From assembly GCA_963169105.1 (NCBI GenBank), contig OY720634.1, positions 150,977,584-151,041,583 on the forward strand: 64,000 nt of DNA. The letters are read 5' to 3'. The stretch's first letter is position 1, and the number at the start of each line of letters is the position of its first letter. The notes below the pieces were generated by a model. It did no database searches and was not told where the DNA came from. It saw only the letters and a program-made list of their open reading frames with translations. This stretch comes from Ceriagrion tenellum. Taxonomy: Eukaryota; Arthropoda; Insecta; Odonata; Coenagrionidae. Position numbers and translations under genes: made by a program. Of the stretch, positions 10,783-21,000 are shown in pieces.

Positions 10783-13299
10783 CTAGGACCATAGGGTGTC
10801 TCGATTGCCCGCTCCTCGTTGTGGTTTCACCACTCTCTCCCAGGTTGAGGCAAGTGGGTATCCATCCTCCCGATTGAAATTCGATGGATATTTCACCAGC
10901 TCTACCGCTTCTCTGATCAACCTGGGAAAATAACGATTTTCCCTTGAGAGTACTCTCACTTGGTCAAAGGCAATCTGATGTCCTGGCTCGAACCACGCAT
11001 GCTCTGCAACTGCGGAGAGGCTGAATCTCTTCTTTTCGGTGGCCCTCTGGTGCTCTTTAATTCGGCACTGAATTGCTCTCCCCGTTTGGCCGATGTAGGA
11101 TTTACCACATATACATTTGATTTCATAGACTCCCTCATACATTGCAGCGGGAATTTTGTCCTTGGGTTTTGGGATGATATCTCCAATTTTCTTTGAGTTT
11201 GAGAATCTCGTCACTATACCATACTTCCGAAGGAGCCTACTAATCTTTTGTGCCGTCCCTGCGATGTATGGAATTGTGGCATATGCAGCTGGCTTTTCTT
11301 TAGGTCTTTCTTCGGTTCTGTTTATCATTAGATCATTTGCTTCCGCCAATTCCTTTTCTTTCCTTGCGGTCCTTAAAAGGACTATATGCCTAGGGTATCC
11401 ATTCTTCTCTAGCGCTGAGATTAAATGTTGCTTCTCTGAGGGAAGAGATTCGGTGTCTGAAATACTGTAGGCACGATGAACTAAGGTGTTGATTAGAGAG
11501 TTCTTATGGGCGGGATGATGGTGCGCATTTGCATCCAAATACCGATCTGTGTGGGTTTTCTTTCTATATACTGCATGACCAAGGCTTCCATCTGGTTTCT
11601 TACTCACCAAAACATCTAAGAATGGTAGGCAGCCGTTCTCTTCAATCTCCATCGTGAATTTTATGGCGGGATTCTGCTGATTAAGGTGTTCCAGAAAAAG
11701 CACGAGTTCTTCTTTCCCGTGTGGCCATACGACGAATGTGTCATCAACATATCGGATCCAAAGTGATGGTTTCTTGTGATAGGACTCTAATGCCTTCTGC
11801 TCAAAATTCTCCATGAAAATGTTTGCTACCACTGGGGAGAGGGGTGATCCCATGGCGGCACCTTCGTTTTGTTGGTACCAGATTCCATTCCAAAGGAAAT
11901 ATGAATTTTTGAGGCAGAATTCTGTGAGGTCTGGGAAATCTTTTGGTAGTCCTTCGTTAATAAGATTTTTGATGAGTTGGATGGATTCATTGATGGGCAC
12001 ATTTGTGAATAAGGAAACGATATCAAAACTTACTAATATATCTCCTTCGCTGATTTTGGTATTCTTAATAATCCGCGTGAAATCCATTGAGTTCTGTACA
12101 AAAGAGTTAGTTCTCCCGGTGAAGGGCTGGAGAGCCCGTGCAAGGTATTGTGCCAGGTTGTAGGTCGGCGCATCGATATTGCTCACTATTGGCCTGAGTG
12201 GGACTCCCTCCTTATGTATTTTTGGGAGTCCATAGAAGCGAGGAGGTTTGGCTGCGGATAGAATCAATTTCTTCCGATCTTCCAACGGTATCGATGATCC
12301 TTTGATTCTCTCTTTGACCAGGCGTTCTATCCTTGTGGTGGGATCACTCTTTAACTTAGTGTAGGTGCTATCACTTAAAAGTTCAGTAATTTTGATATTG
12401 TAGTCCTTTTTCTTCATTACGACAGTTGCATTACCCTTGTCTGCTGGTAATATTAGGATTTCGTTGTTATTACGCAGGTCGTTGAGGGCTTTGCGTTCCG
12501 CCGAAGTCGTGTTTGGCCTTGGTGGTCTTGCTCTCCGGAGAATCTGAGAAACGTCTTCCCTTATTTCATTAGCTACCTTTTTTGGCAGCTTCCGGACGGC
12601 ATCTTCAACTCCCGTGATAATATTCTCTTTTGGTATCTCTCTTGGAGTCAACGCAAAGTTGAGTCCTTTCGATAATATAGAATGAGCATCTCTACTCAGT
12701 GAAAGGTCTGTTAGATTGATTACCGTTAGGTCTTTTTTAGGACGAGAATGCACAGGGTGTTGCTTCTGGTGGAGTCTATTGAACTTCTTTGTCTGAGTTT
12801 CTTTCGAAGAATTGTAGGTAATAGAGGATACGAAATGTGTAATCCCATCGACTGTATCCCAATCCACTTTTTCCAAGGTCGAGCTTAGCTCTAAATGTAA
12901 ATAGTACAGTTCTTTCGACACACGGCTAAGTTCATAACGGGTATAATGTACTCGCTCCCGAAGGAGTGAAAAACTTGCCCGTCGAAGTATTCTCTGGGCG
13001 GCTGCTGTATGAAGATGATGTTTCAGCATTACACATGGTGGTATCGTGTTCGAATCTCTGCAACGTAGAAGGAATGTCAAGGAAGACAGAAGTTTCGCTT
13101 TCTTCTTCCTAAGATTTTCGAATGTCCGTGTCTTCTTGTACACATCCTCCCCGTAAAGGCGATTGAAATTTCTTTGAAGGCTTCCGCGACTCTTATAATT
13201 ATTAATGTTGCTCTTTTCAGGTATTTCCGTCGCGTGTTTGGTTTTTTCGACAACAGTTTCTCCCCTCTTCCTGGGGGCGTCTTCAGGTCCGTTGGACAT
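10783..13299 (-). CDS. intact Penelope-like element polyprotein (reverse transcriptase + GIY-YIG endonuclease), 838 aa
   Basis: Uninterrupted ORF from ATG 13299 to TAG 10783. Residues 1-34 lie in the pseudo-LTR supplied by the upstream partial copy. The basic N-terminal region (about 50-270) leads to the PLE-specific DKG motif in PADKGN (about 285-290). RT blocks follow: KIHKEGVPLRPIVS (about 360), LVSFDIVSLFTNVP (about 422-435, catalytic Asp), GAAMGSPLSPVVANIF (about 480-495) and the catalytic YVDD (517-520). A linker leads to the C-terminal GIY-YIG nuclease (about 721-805): GVYEIKC, CGKSYIGQTGR, then CRIKEH and ENRYFPRLIREAVE. It is the self-encoded replication enzyme: the endonuclease nicks the target and the RT copies the RNA there. 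No key residue is visibly lost. The next in-frame Met is at residue 91, so translation from 13299 depends on the tandem junction. Confidence 0.95.
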   Translation of the reverse strand: MSNGPEDAPRKRGETVVEKTKHATEIPEKSNINNYKSRGSLQRNFNRLYGEDVYKKTRTFENLRKKKAKLLSSLTFLLRCRDSNTIPPCVMLKHHLHTAAAQRILRRASFSLLRERVHYTRYELSRVSKELYYLHLELSSTLEKVDWDTVDGITHFVSSITYNSSKETQTKKFNRLHQKQHPVHSRPKKDLTVINLTDLSLSRDAHSILSKGLNFALTPREIPKENIITGVEDAVRKLPKKVANEIREDVSQILRRARPPRPNTTSAERKALNDLRNNNEILILPADKGNATVVMKKKDYNIKITELLSDSTYTKLKSDPTTRIERLVKERIKGSSIPLEDRKKLILSAAKPPRFYGLPKIHKEGVPLRPIVSNIDAPTYNLAQYLARALQPFTGRTNSFVQNSMDFTRIIKNTKISEGDILVSFDIVSLFTNVPINESIQLIKNLINEGLPKDFPDLTEFCLKNSYFLWNGIWYQQNEGAAMGSPLSPVVANIFMENFEQKALESYHKKPSLWIRYVDDTFVVWPHGKEELVLFLEHLNQQNPAIKFTMEIEENGCLPFLDVLVSKKPDGSLGHAVYRKKTHTDRYLDANAHHHPAHKNSLINTLVHRAYSISDTESLPSEKQHLISALEKNGYPRHIVLLRTARKEKELAEANDLMINRTEERPKEKPAAYATIPYIAGTAQKISRLLRKYGIVTRFSNSKKIGDIIPKPKDKIPAAMYEGVYEIKCICGKSYIGQTGRAIQCRIKEHQRATEKKRFSLSAVAEHAWFEPGHQIAFDQVRVLSRENRYFPRLIREAVELVKYPSNFNREDGYPLASTWERVVKPQRGAGNRDTLWS

Positions 13300-14190
13300 T
13301 TTTGTAATTGTTATTATTTATTTTCGTTGTTATGTATTGCGTTGCTAGTACATCTAGGACCATAGGGTGTCTCGATTGCCCGCTCCTCGTTGTGGTTTCA
13401 CCACTCTCTCCCAGGTTGAGGCAAGTGGGTATCCATCCTCCCGATTGAAATTCGATGGATATTTCACCAGCTCTACCGCTTCTCTGATCAACCTGGGAAA
13501 ATAACGATTTTCCCTTGAGAGTACTCTCACTTGGTCAAAGGCAATCTGATGTCCTGGCTCGAACCACGCATGCTCTGCAACTGCGGAGAGGCTGAATCTC
13601 TTCTTTTCGGTGGCCCTCTGGTGCTCTTTAATTCGGCACTGAATTGCTCTCCCCGTTTGGCCGATGTAGGATTTACCACATATACATTTGATTTCATAGA
13701 CTCCCTCATACATTGCAGCGGGAATTTTGTCCTTGGGTTTTGGGATGATATCTCCAATTTTCTTTGAGTTTGAGAATCTCGTCACTATACCATACTTCCG
13801 AAGGAGCCTACTAATCTTTTGTGCCGTCCCTGCGATGTATGGAATTGTGGCATATGCAGCTGGCTTTTCTTTAGGTCTTTCTTCGGTTCTGTTTATCATT
13901 AGATCATTTGCTTCCGCCAATTCCTTTTCTTTCCTTGCGGTCCTTAAAAGGACTATATGCCTAGGGTATCCATTCTTCTCTAGTGCTGAGATTAAATGTT
14001 GCTTCTCTGAGGGAAGAGATTCGGTGTCTGAAATACTGTAGGCACGATGAACTAAGGTGTTGATTAGAGAGTTCTTATGGGCGGGATGATGGTGCGATTT
14101 TGCATCCAAATACCGATCTGTGTGGGTTTTCTTTCTATATACTGCATGACCAAGGCTTCCATCTGGTTTCTTACTCACCAAAACATCTAA
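13198..14190 (-). pseudogene. tandem partial PLE copy (C-terminal third of the polyprotein + pseudo-LTR)
   Basis: This equals 10627-11619 of the full copy with three visible substitutions. Two are adjacent and change Asn-Ala to Lys-Ser before the HHH. It codes from FLDVL onward through the whole GIY-YIG domain to the same TAG, then supplies the pseudo-LTR in which the full ORF starts. It is cut at 14190, where the inverted copy begins. The open frame continues artificially to 14235 through inverted sequence, so its first about 15 codons are not element protein. Confidence 0.9.
13249..13286 (-). ncRNA. hammerhead-ribozyme-like motif inside the pseudo-LTR, overlapping the start of the PLE ORF
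   Basis: Identical to the motif at 10678-10715 (offset 2571). It overlaps codons 5-17 of the 838-aa ORF, so cleavage here would separate the ATG from the rest of the frame. Confidence 0.5.
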
Positions 14191-14884
14191 ACAGCTGCAT
14201 ATGCCACAATTCCATACATCGCAGGGACGGCACAAAAGATTAGTAGGCTCCTTCGGAAGTATGGTATAGTGACGAGATTCTCAAACTCAAAGAAAATTGG
14301 AGATATCATCCCAAAACCCAAGGACAAAATTCCCGCTGCAATGTATGAGGGAGTCTATGAAATCAAATGTATATGTGGTAAATCCTACATCGGCCAAACG
14401 GGGAGAGCAATTCAGTGCCGAATTAAAGAGCACCAGAGGGCCACCGAAAAGAAGAGATTCAGCCTCTCCGCAGTTGCAGAGCATGCGTGGTTCGAGCCAG
14501 GACATCAGATTGCCTTTGACCAAGTGAGAGTACTCTCAAGGGAAAATCGTTATTTTCCCAGGTTGATCAGAGAAGCGGTAGAGCTGGTGAAATATCCATC
14601 GAATTTCAATCGGGAGGATGGATACCCACTTGCCTCAACCTGGGAGAGAGTGGTGAAACCACAACGAGGAGCGGGCAATCGAGACACCCTATGGTCCTAG
14701 ATGTACTAGCAACGCAATACATAACAACGAAAATAAATAATAACAATTACAAAAATGTCCAACGGACCTGAAGACGCCCCCAGGAAGAGGGGAGAAACTG
14801 TTGTCGAAAAAACCAAACACGCGACGGAAATACCTGAAAAGAGCAACATTAATAATTATAAGAGTCGCGGAAGCCTTCAAAGAA
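14191..14884 (+). pseudogene. inverted partial PLE copy (GIY-YIG endonuclease end + pseudo-LTR + 28 bp of the next unit)
   Basis: Plus-strand reading opens at AAYATIPYIAGTAQ and runs to the TAG at 14700 without a break, coding for the complete GIY-YIG domain. The pseudo-LTR follows. The copy then continues about 28 bp past the unit boundary into the sequence coding SRGSLQRN in the full ORF. It therefore spans a copy-to-copy junction and must have been made from a dimeric template. It ends exactly at the right target-site duplication. Confidence 0.9.
14768..14805 (+). ncRNA. hammerhead-ribozyme-like motif in the inverted PLE copy
   Basis: CTGAAGA 14768-14774; stem II CCCC 14777-14780 with GGGG 14789-14792; GAAAC 14794-14798; stem III A-C/G-T closed by loop TGTT; GTC 14803-14805. 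Same sequence as the two minus-strand copies. Confidence 0.5.
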
Positions 14885-14896
14885 ACATAGTATTTA
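14885..14896. repeat. target-site duplication, right copy (PLE composite)
   Basis: acatagtattta, identical to 10615-10626. It directly follows the inverted copy. Confidence 0.85.
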
Positions 14897-15689
14897 AGTT
14901 TCTCCATGTTATATGCCCGAATTTATTTTTAGTTTTATTTGGATGGCCATTAGACGATGCACAATGTTTTTTTGTCGCATCGAAGTTCTCTTGCTACACG
15001 TCACCAAATTCTGAAAAAAGAATTTTTTTATTTGCACTTCAAGTTCTCATATATTTTGTTCAAACTCAGTTCAACTATTGTAAAACCTAAAATATTTAAA
15101 TTTCGATAATGCCTTTTTCCTGCTTTTTTATCTTTATTTTATAAACGTTGAGAGTATTTTTAAATCTGACAATTCATATTGTGTTGTACTTAAAATCCTC
15201 GAGAACTGTGGGCAATGTATTTTTCTACGAATTATAGTTATCACCCTGCTTTTCCTTCAATTCTGTGCCAAGTAAAACTTTTCCAATACCACAAACATTT
15301 GCTTTAATTCTGGGCTCAAACCTTCTATGAAACCAAATATTTCATTTGCAAAATTATGCATTTTTTCTATAGTAAGCCCCTAGCATTCAAACTTTGAGTG
15401 TGATTTATAATCTCACATTCAATTCTTTGTCGTCTTTTATTGCCCTACGAAGTCGTGCATTCCGTTTTCTTTCACGCATCATTTTTCTCTGGCTTATCCA
15501 AAAAAGCAGAATCAACTCCCATTTTTCAGTTTCTCAAACATTTTGTTCGATTCTCAGTTGTATATCGGCATATCTTTAAACATTTTATTTGAGACAATAT
15601 GCCTTATTTCCCTGTTGAAAGTCCCTAGCATTTGGTCTGACACCAGGAATACTTTTGCGAGAGCAGCTAGAGAACTTTTGACCACAGAA
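14897..15689. other. AT-rich non-coding stretch
   Basis: No coding frame with family resemblance. Confidence 0.4.
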
Positions 15690-16100
15690 GTAAATCTTAA
15701 GGGCATTAAATGGTATTCCATTCCCCCAGTTCACTGTATTTTGGAGGGCAGAAGGTCATTTTAGGAGAAATTCTTCCCTTACACTTGAGAAATTATCAAT
15801 TTTGTTGATGCAAATCGAAGCATGCCTAACCTCACGACCTCTTGTTTCCCTTTCCAATAACCCATTGGATCCATCCTTTCTCACTCCTGGTCACTTCCTT
15901 GTACGAGAACCCTTAAAAACCATTCCCAAGCTAGATGCAAATCATATTAAGGAAACCTTCAACCAGAGATATCTGCAGCAAATTACATACTCCTGCAGTG
16001 GCAGCTTAACCTCTTTTGACATCAGTGGTCCTCAGACTACCTCTAGTAGGCTTCAGCTATGAGGGCTGTGGAGCAGCCACCATGACTACACTCAAGCTGG
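15690..16100 (+). pseudogene. BEL/Pao retrotransposon integrase C-terminal relic
   Basis: GIKWYSIPPVHCILEGRRSF (about 15702-15760) corresponds to the IxWxFIPPxAPHFGGxWE block before the last catalytic Glu. The frame at 15802-16062 then reads QIEACLTSRPLVSL, DPSFLTPGHFLVREPL and LDA, the hallmark Pao integrase end (QIEACLNSRPL...LTPGHFL). A polypurine run (aaaggcaggga) at about 16143-16153 precedes TGTTGG at 16155, where a 3' LTR plausibly starts. RT, protease and gag are absent. Confidence 0.8.
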
Positions 16101-16154
16101 AACTATGATGATACTTAAGTACAACAAACCTTCCCAGAAATGAAAGGCAGGGAT

Positions 16155-17773
16155 TGTTGGAACAGTGCACGCAGGAACTAATGGTTTTGTGTGAGCTAGT
16201 CCAAACCAACTCCAGATTTCTAAAGTGGTCTATAACAAAAGTATGGCATGAAAAAACAAGGTGTCACCATACAAGTTCAAAACTTTCTAGAGGTTCCACT
16301 CTTATAGAATTTCTTATTAAACTGTCTTACTGGTTGTTATACAGGTCACTTATCTTTAATATGCATTGCTTATAGTTGCTACACGTTCCCGTTGCTATGG
16401 CTATTAAGGCAAGTTTTCACGCTGCTGAGAATGGTGGATGCTCACTGTTAAGACATGCGAGAGTCCTATTGTTGTGATACTTCAGAGCATTCTCTATACA
16501 ATAACCACTAGGATTCATGTTGTTAACCTTGTTGCTATGCTCATAACCTCAAGGAAGTATGAGTTCACCTACAAACGCCAGCAAATTCACTAATCACTGC
16601 TCAGCGTGCAATGCAAAAAGAAACCCTTTGCACGAACATCAAGTACAGGGTCATCCCAGGTCAAAACTAAATTATACTAAAACAGTTTATTTTTGTTCTT
16701 TTCATTTTGACCCGGAGTATTTTCGACTCTTGATTTAATTTCTACCCCAATTTAGTCTCTCAGGTATAATTTCATTTCACTCCCAGTGATTAAACTAATG
16801 AAATTTTACCAGTTTTGACTTCCGTTTCGTTTCTGTTGCAATCCCTGGCCACATCTTTGAAAAATGCACCAATACTCTTCTAAAATTACGCTTTACAATC
16901 CCAACTTACATTTATTGAATTTTACTCCATCTTTAAATCACATTACATTTTCAACAATGAAAATAAGTACATCACACACCCATAAAAGACAAGTATTCAC
17001 GTCTTCAGATGTGCTCAACAATCCCATTCTATTATTATTGAATACAACTATTTTAAAATATACGTTTCTTTAGTAAAAAAGCATGACAAATGTTGATACA
17101 GGAGCCTTTTAGAGTGCCATCTTATGTAGTTTGAATCATACCCTGGTACACAACATCACCTAGGCATCTAGTAAAATAAAATAATTACTAATAATGGTGG
17201 TTAAAAAGCTCCGATACTCAAGTGCATTTGCAGCAATACTTACCGTTTGCATACAATTACAAGTCTAACCTTTTCAAAGGTCTAGAGAAGGTGAGAGGTC
17301 AATACATTCTAAAGGTATAATCCAGGAGTCAATTACAATTAAAGGTCACTGAGCTGTCACACACAAACACTCCAATTTTGACAAGAACTATTACTTGTTC
17401 TAGAAGGCATACATGATTCATTTGCTATTCTTAAGCATTAAATACCAGATTTTTGCCCACGAATATCAGTTTTTTCCACATAGTTCAGGAAATTTTGAAC
17501 TGTCAATTGGATTTGCCATTAGATTGTACAGCAGCACATCCAAAAATACTTATTTCCACATGCAATAAACAATGGGTAAGCTTAAGAAATATACTGAGAA
17601 AAAATTTACCAAAGTATATCTAATTTATTTATCAAAGAAAGGTATGCACAAGAATCGGTCTAAACATAACAAATAACCAGTTTTTAAGGAAGAGTATTCA
17701 TAATAGATGATAAACATGAAGTGATGACTAGTGATAGCAAATGAAAAAAGATATGATAAATTAAATCTAAATT
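16155..17773. other. possible BEL/Pao 3' LTR start, then AT-rich intergenic DNA
   Basis: TGTTGGAACAG at 16155 may open an LTR. I found no second LTR copy to define its end. Beyond about 16600 I see nothing but AT-rich sequence up to the SMC2 3' end. Confidence 0.3.
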
Positions 17774-17779
17774 TTTATT
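17774..17779 (-). promoter_or_regulatory. candidate polyadenylation signal of SMC2
   Basis: AATAAA on the minus strand, about 75 nt after the stop codon. A second AATAAA (17850-17855) overlaps the stop itself and would give an extremely short 3' UTR. Confidence 0.5.
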
Positions 17780-17853
17780 AAAAAATAACTCTCATATCCG
17801 TTAAGTGGATAACAGGTGAGGTTCATTAGTGATAAGCAAAAAAAACTTATTTA

Positions 17854-18042
17854 TTAGGGTCTCTTTCTGCCTTTTGCCTTAGGATTTTGTCCAGTAATAG
17901 TGGTGGTAGATGATGAGACTTGACCATCAGCTTCTTGTCTATGGACGGTCCTTGTCACAGCCGAAACACCATCAACAAACTTTGTCCGGAACAGAACGTT
18001 TGCATTGTTAAACATCCCATCTTTCAAGGACACAATGATGAA
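17854..18042 (-). CDS. SMC2: SMC2 last exon: end of head and basic tail
   Basis: catgtag|TTCAT to the TAA stop. Codes FIIVSLKDGMFNNANVLFRT then KFVDGVSAVTR, the conserved end of SMC2. A 32-residue tail rich in Ser/Thr follows, ending in KAKGRKRP, possibly a nuclear-localisation-type basic cluster. The 5.5-kb intron before it is the second largest seen here. Confidence 0.97.
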   Translation of the reverse strand, partial: FIIVSLKDGMFNNANVLFRTKFVDGVSAVTRTVHRQEADGQVSSSTTTITGQNPKAKGRKRP

Positions 18043-21000
18043 CTACATGCAAAGAGACAGATGAAAATAAGTTATCTCAGACATTCATTACTGACTGTAC
18101 AATCAATATGTATCTGTCAAAAAATTTTGGTAAATCTCTGCTTCCGTCACACACCTTTAAAACACTTATTTTGACCCTAACACTTAGCATATCGCCATGA
18201 AATTTATGTAACATAAACTAGAAACTTGCCAGTATCTTGTCATACTTTAATTTTGGGCAAATTATAAATCTAAGAGTTGAAGGAAATTTTCAAATCTTTA
18301 GGTGAGGTTTTTCCCGGATGTCATTGCACTGTTTCCACTTTGGACCCCACCATGGCACGACAGTCGATGAGTGGCCTTTCCACACTAATCTCTCCCGTTC
18401 CACGTTATTCCTAACCGCGCAATATGTCATCGGCTGAACGCCAGAAACACACAATTTTTGAACTTTTGTTTCACTCCTGCTTTTACCTATCTTCCCAATT
18501 CATTCCACTGCCCTAATTATGCCTCCTTATACACTTCCCTTTCTCATTCGTGCATTTTAAATGCTTCACTACTCACTGCACTGCCAATTTTACAGTTTCC
18601 TACACTTATTTCACATACCGTTTCACCCCCCCACCCAACCTCGGTGTATAAATGACGAAAAGGGCATTTAGGAGTGTTTGTGGATTTTGAAATTTGCCAT
18701 ATATGTCGATTTACATATTTTTAAAATTTCCCCCGCTCCCATCCCTCCATCCTCTCCCCCCCCTGACCCAACCTCGGTGCGTAATTGAGGATTGATGGTA
18801 CAGCAAAACACATCAATAAAGAATTTGTGAAACCGTTTTCATGATTTTTGGAACCTTGAAGGGGAGGAAAAATTATTATAAATGCTTTGCTCATTATCAA
18901 AAATCCCCAATTCCACACCAAGGTTGGATCAGGGGGGAATCTTTAAAATATATTTATCGACATTCATGGTGAATTTCAAATCCATGAACACTCCAACATG
19001 CCCTTTCCATCACTTTCAACCCTCTGAAAATCACAAAAACAGTTTCATAAAATGTCATAAATGCCTTTTCATTACCAAATATCCCCATCAATGGCTTGTG
19101 TACCATCCCACCCCAACACCAGTTTCACTCCACAGGGTCTGTAACCCTTTTGGCTGGGGAAAATAAAGGGCATATTATAGAGGTGAAGTTAGATAGATCC
19201 CTCTGATGGAGCTTTGGCAAAACTGGGAAAATGGCGTGAAAAGAGTCAGAAAAAACGAAAATTTGTCATTTTCTAAGTGAATATCTGAAAAACCAGTGGT
19301 TTCACAACTGTCCTGAAACATTTGTTTGGTACAGTGATTCTTCAAGAACAAAACTATGACACTGTCATAATCCTGAAATACAACAATTTCTCGAAATAAG
19401 TCTTTTAAAGGTGTGTGACAGAAGTGGAGATATACCAAAATGTTATTAAAAACAGAAAGCTCACAAATAAATGTGATGAAAATGCAGAAATAATATTCAT
19501 TTACACACAATTCAATAAAATTGAACATATTCATATCATGAGAAAATTAATATATTAAGTAACAGTCAGTTAAAGCTTAAGATGATTGGAGTGTTAGAAC
19601 AGTCATTTTAGAAATTCAGCTGAAAAAGTCAGAGAATGGCAAGTGTGTACAAATCAATTCATCAAATATGAGCACATTGAGGGCAGAACGTAACACTCAT
19701 GAGAATGTTAACTTCAATTTTACAGGCTTTGTAACATTTTTTTTTAATTCTCAATATTCATAATGACTAATTAATATGCTGTCACTCTGTCCAAACTATT
19801 ATGTCCAATGATTTGCCCTACAATTACCCTAAAAAAATCACTCACTTATCATCACCAGAGAAAAGTCACCTGAATCAAAGGTGAACATATCCTCAGCTTC
19901 AAGTATAACTTCCTCCTAGGAAGTGATACTGGAACCTTGTATGCAGAGTATCACAGGAAATATGGATAATCATAAGTCCAGAGATAGAGAACCCCTTGGG
20001 GAACCCAAATCACCCCATGTACGCTCCACAATTCTTATTAGTTTTCAGCTTACTATAACTTTGAGGTTTTTAAACCAAACTACATATTCTGAGAGAATTT
20101 TGCCAACACTGACAAAAGTAAGCACACACCAGATTAGTTTTTCAAGTTATCTGAATGTTACACCTAACTGATGTAAAAAGATTTATTTCCAGATACCTTG
20201 TCATTGTGCCTACATGAATTTGGAAATGAAAGTTTTTTGGACACCCAAACTTAGCTTAATCTACACCTACATACTACCTCGAATGCCTCAAGTCTAATCA
20301 CATCCTTCCCCCATAATGACTAAGTCTCCAACCCATACAGCACCACACTCCTTATTTCAGTTTTCACCAGCCTTTTCTTCACGTCTCATCTCAGATACTT
20401 TAAGTCCCTTATACATGGAAATGCATTTTGATTCAGGGTATTCTACATCTTACGTCCCAACCACAAAACCTATCCTCCTCCAAATAACTACCCAGATACA
20501 TAAACTGCTCAACCAATTTTGTGCCCTCCCACCTTTGTAATCATCCCCACTTATTAATTCAGGGTGTCCACAAAAGTCACAAGAAATAATTAAGCATAAT
20601 TCCAGATATTCAAGGCTAAATTTTTAAAAACTTCCAGGCTATATTATCGCGGCTAGATAAGAGCCAAAGTGACATTTTTCACGTTTTACAAATTATATGG
20701 ATTTTCCTAGCTAAACACAACCTAATGAAATATAGATATCAAATAAATATAAATAATTAAAAAAGAAAAAGTGGAAAAAAACAAAGTAATAAAATATGTA
20801 GTTTCATTGACAATAAATTCACTCCTGTGAATGCGTGACCAGGCAAGCGATCACTTTTTTGGGGTGGCAACGTTGCAGTAACTATTCCTGTCGGAGTCAT
20901 TAGGGTGGCCAAAAAAATGTTTTTAGAAAGTTGAGGGGGCGGATGCATTTTCTGGTGCAATTTTATAAATAAACAAGCCCTAGAAAATTTCAGCTTGATC

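Larger units (their letters stand above)
10627..14884 (-). mobile_element. young Penelope-like retroelement composite: full copy + tandem partial copy + inverted partial copy
   Basis: Read on the minus strand, the 4258-bp unit consists of an inverted partial copy (14884-14191), a direct partial copy (14190-13198) and a full unit (13197-10627). The direct copies are offset by exactly 2571 bp. I saw only three base differences between them over 993 bp. Segments 13170-13862 and 14192-14884 form an inverted repeat of about 693 bp around a 329-bp spacer. A single 12-bp duplication flanks everything. Tandem copies that create a pseudo-LTR, and inverted end fragments, are known features of Penelope elements. 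The near identity and the intact ORF say the insertion is recent and possibly still competent. Confidence 0.92.

Noticed and set aside
10956..11470. Open frames on both strands inside the PLE (76, 78 and 104 codons), repeated identically at 13527-14041 and 14287-14527
   Set aside because: They are shadow frames of the PLE coding region, repeated because the element is repeated.
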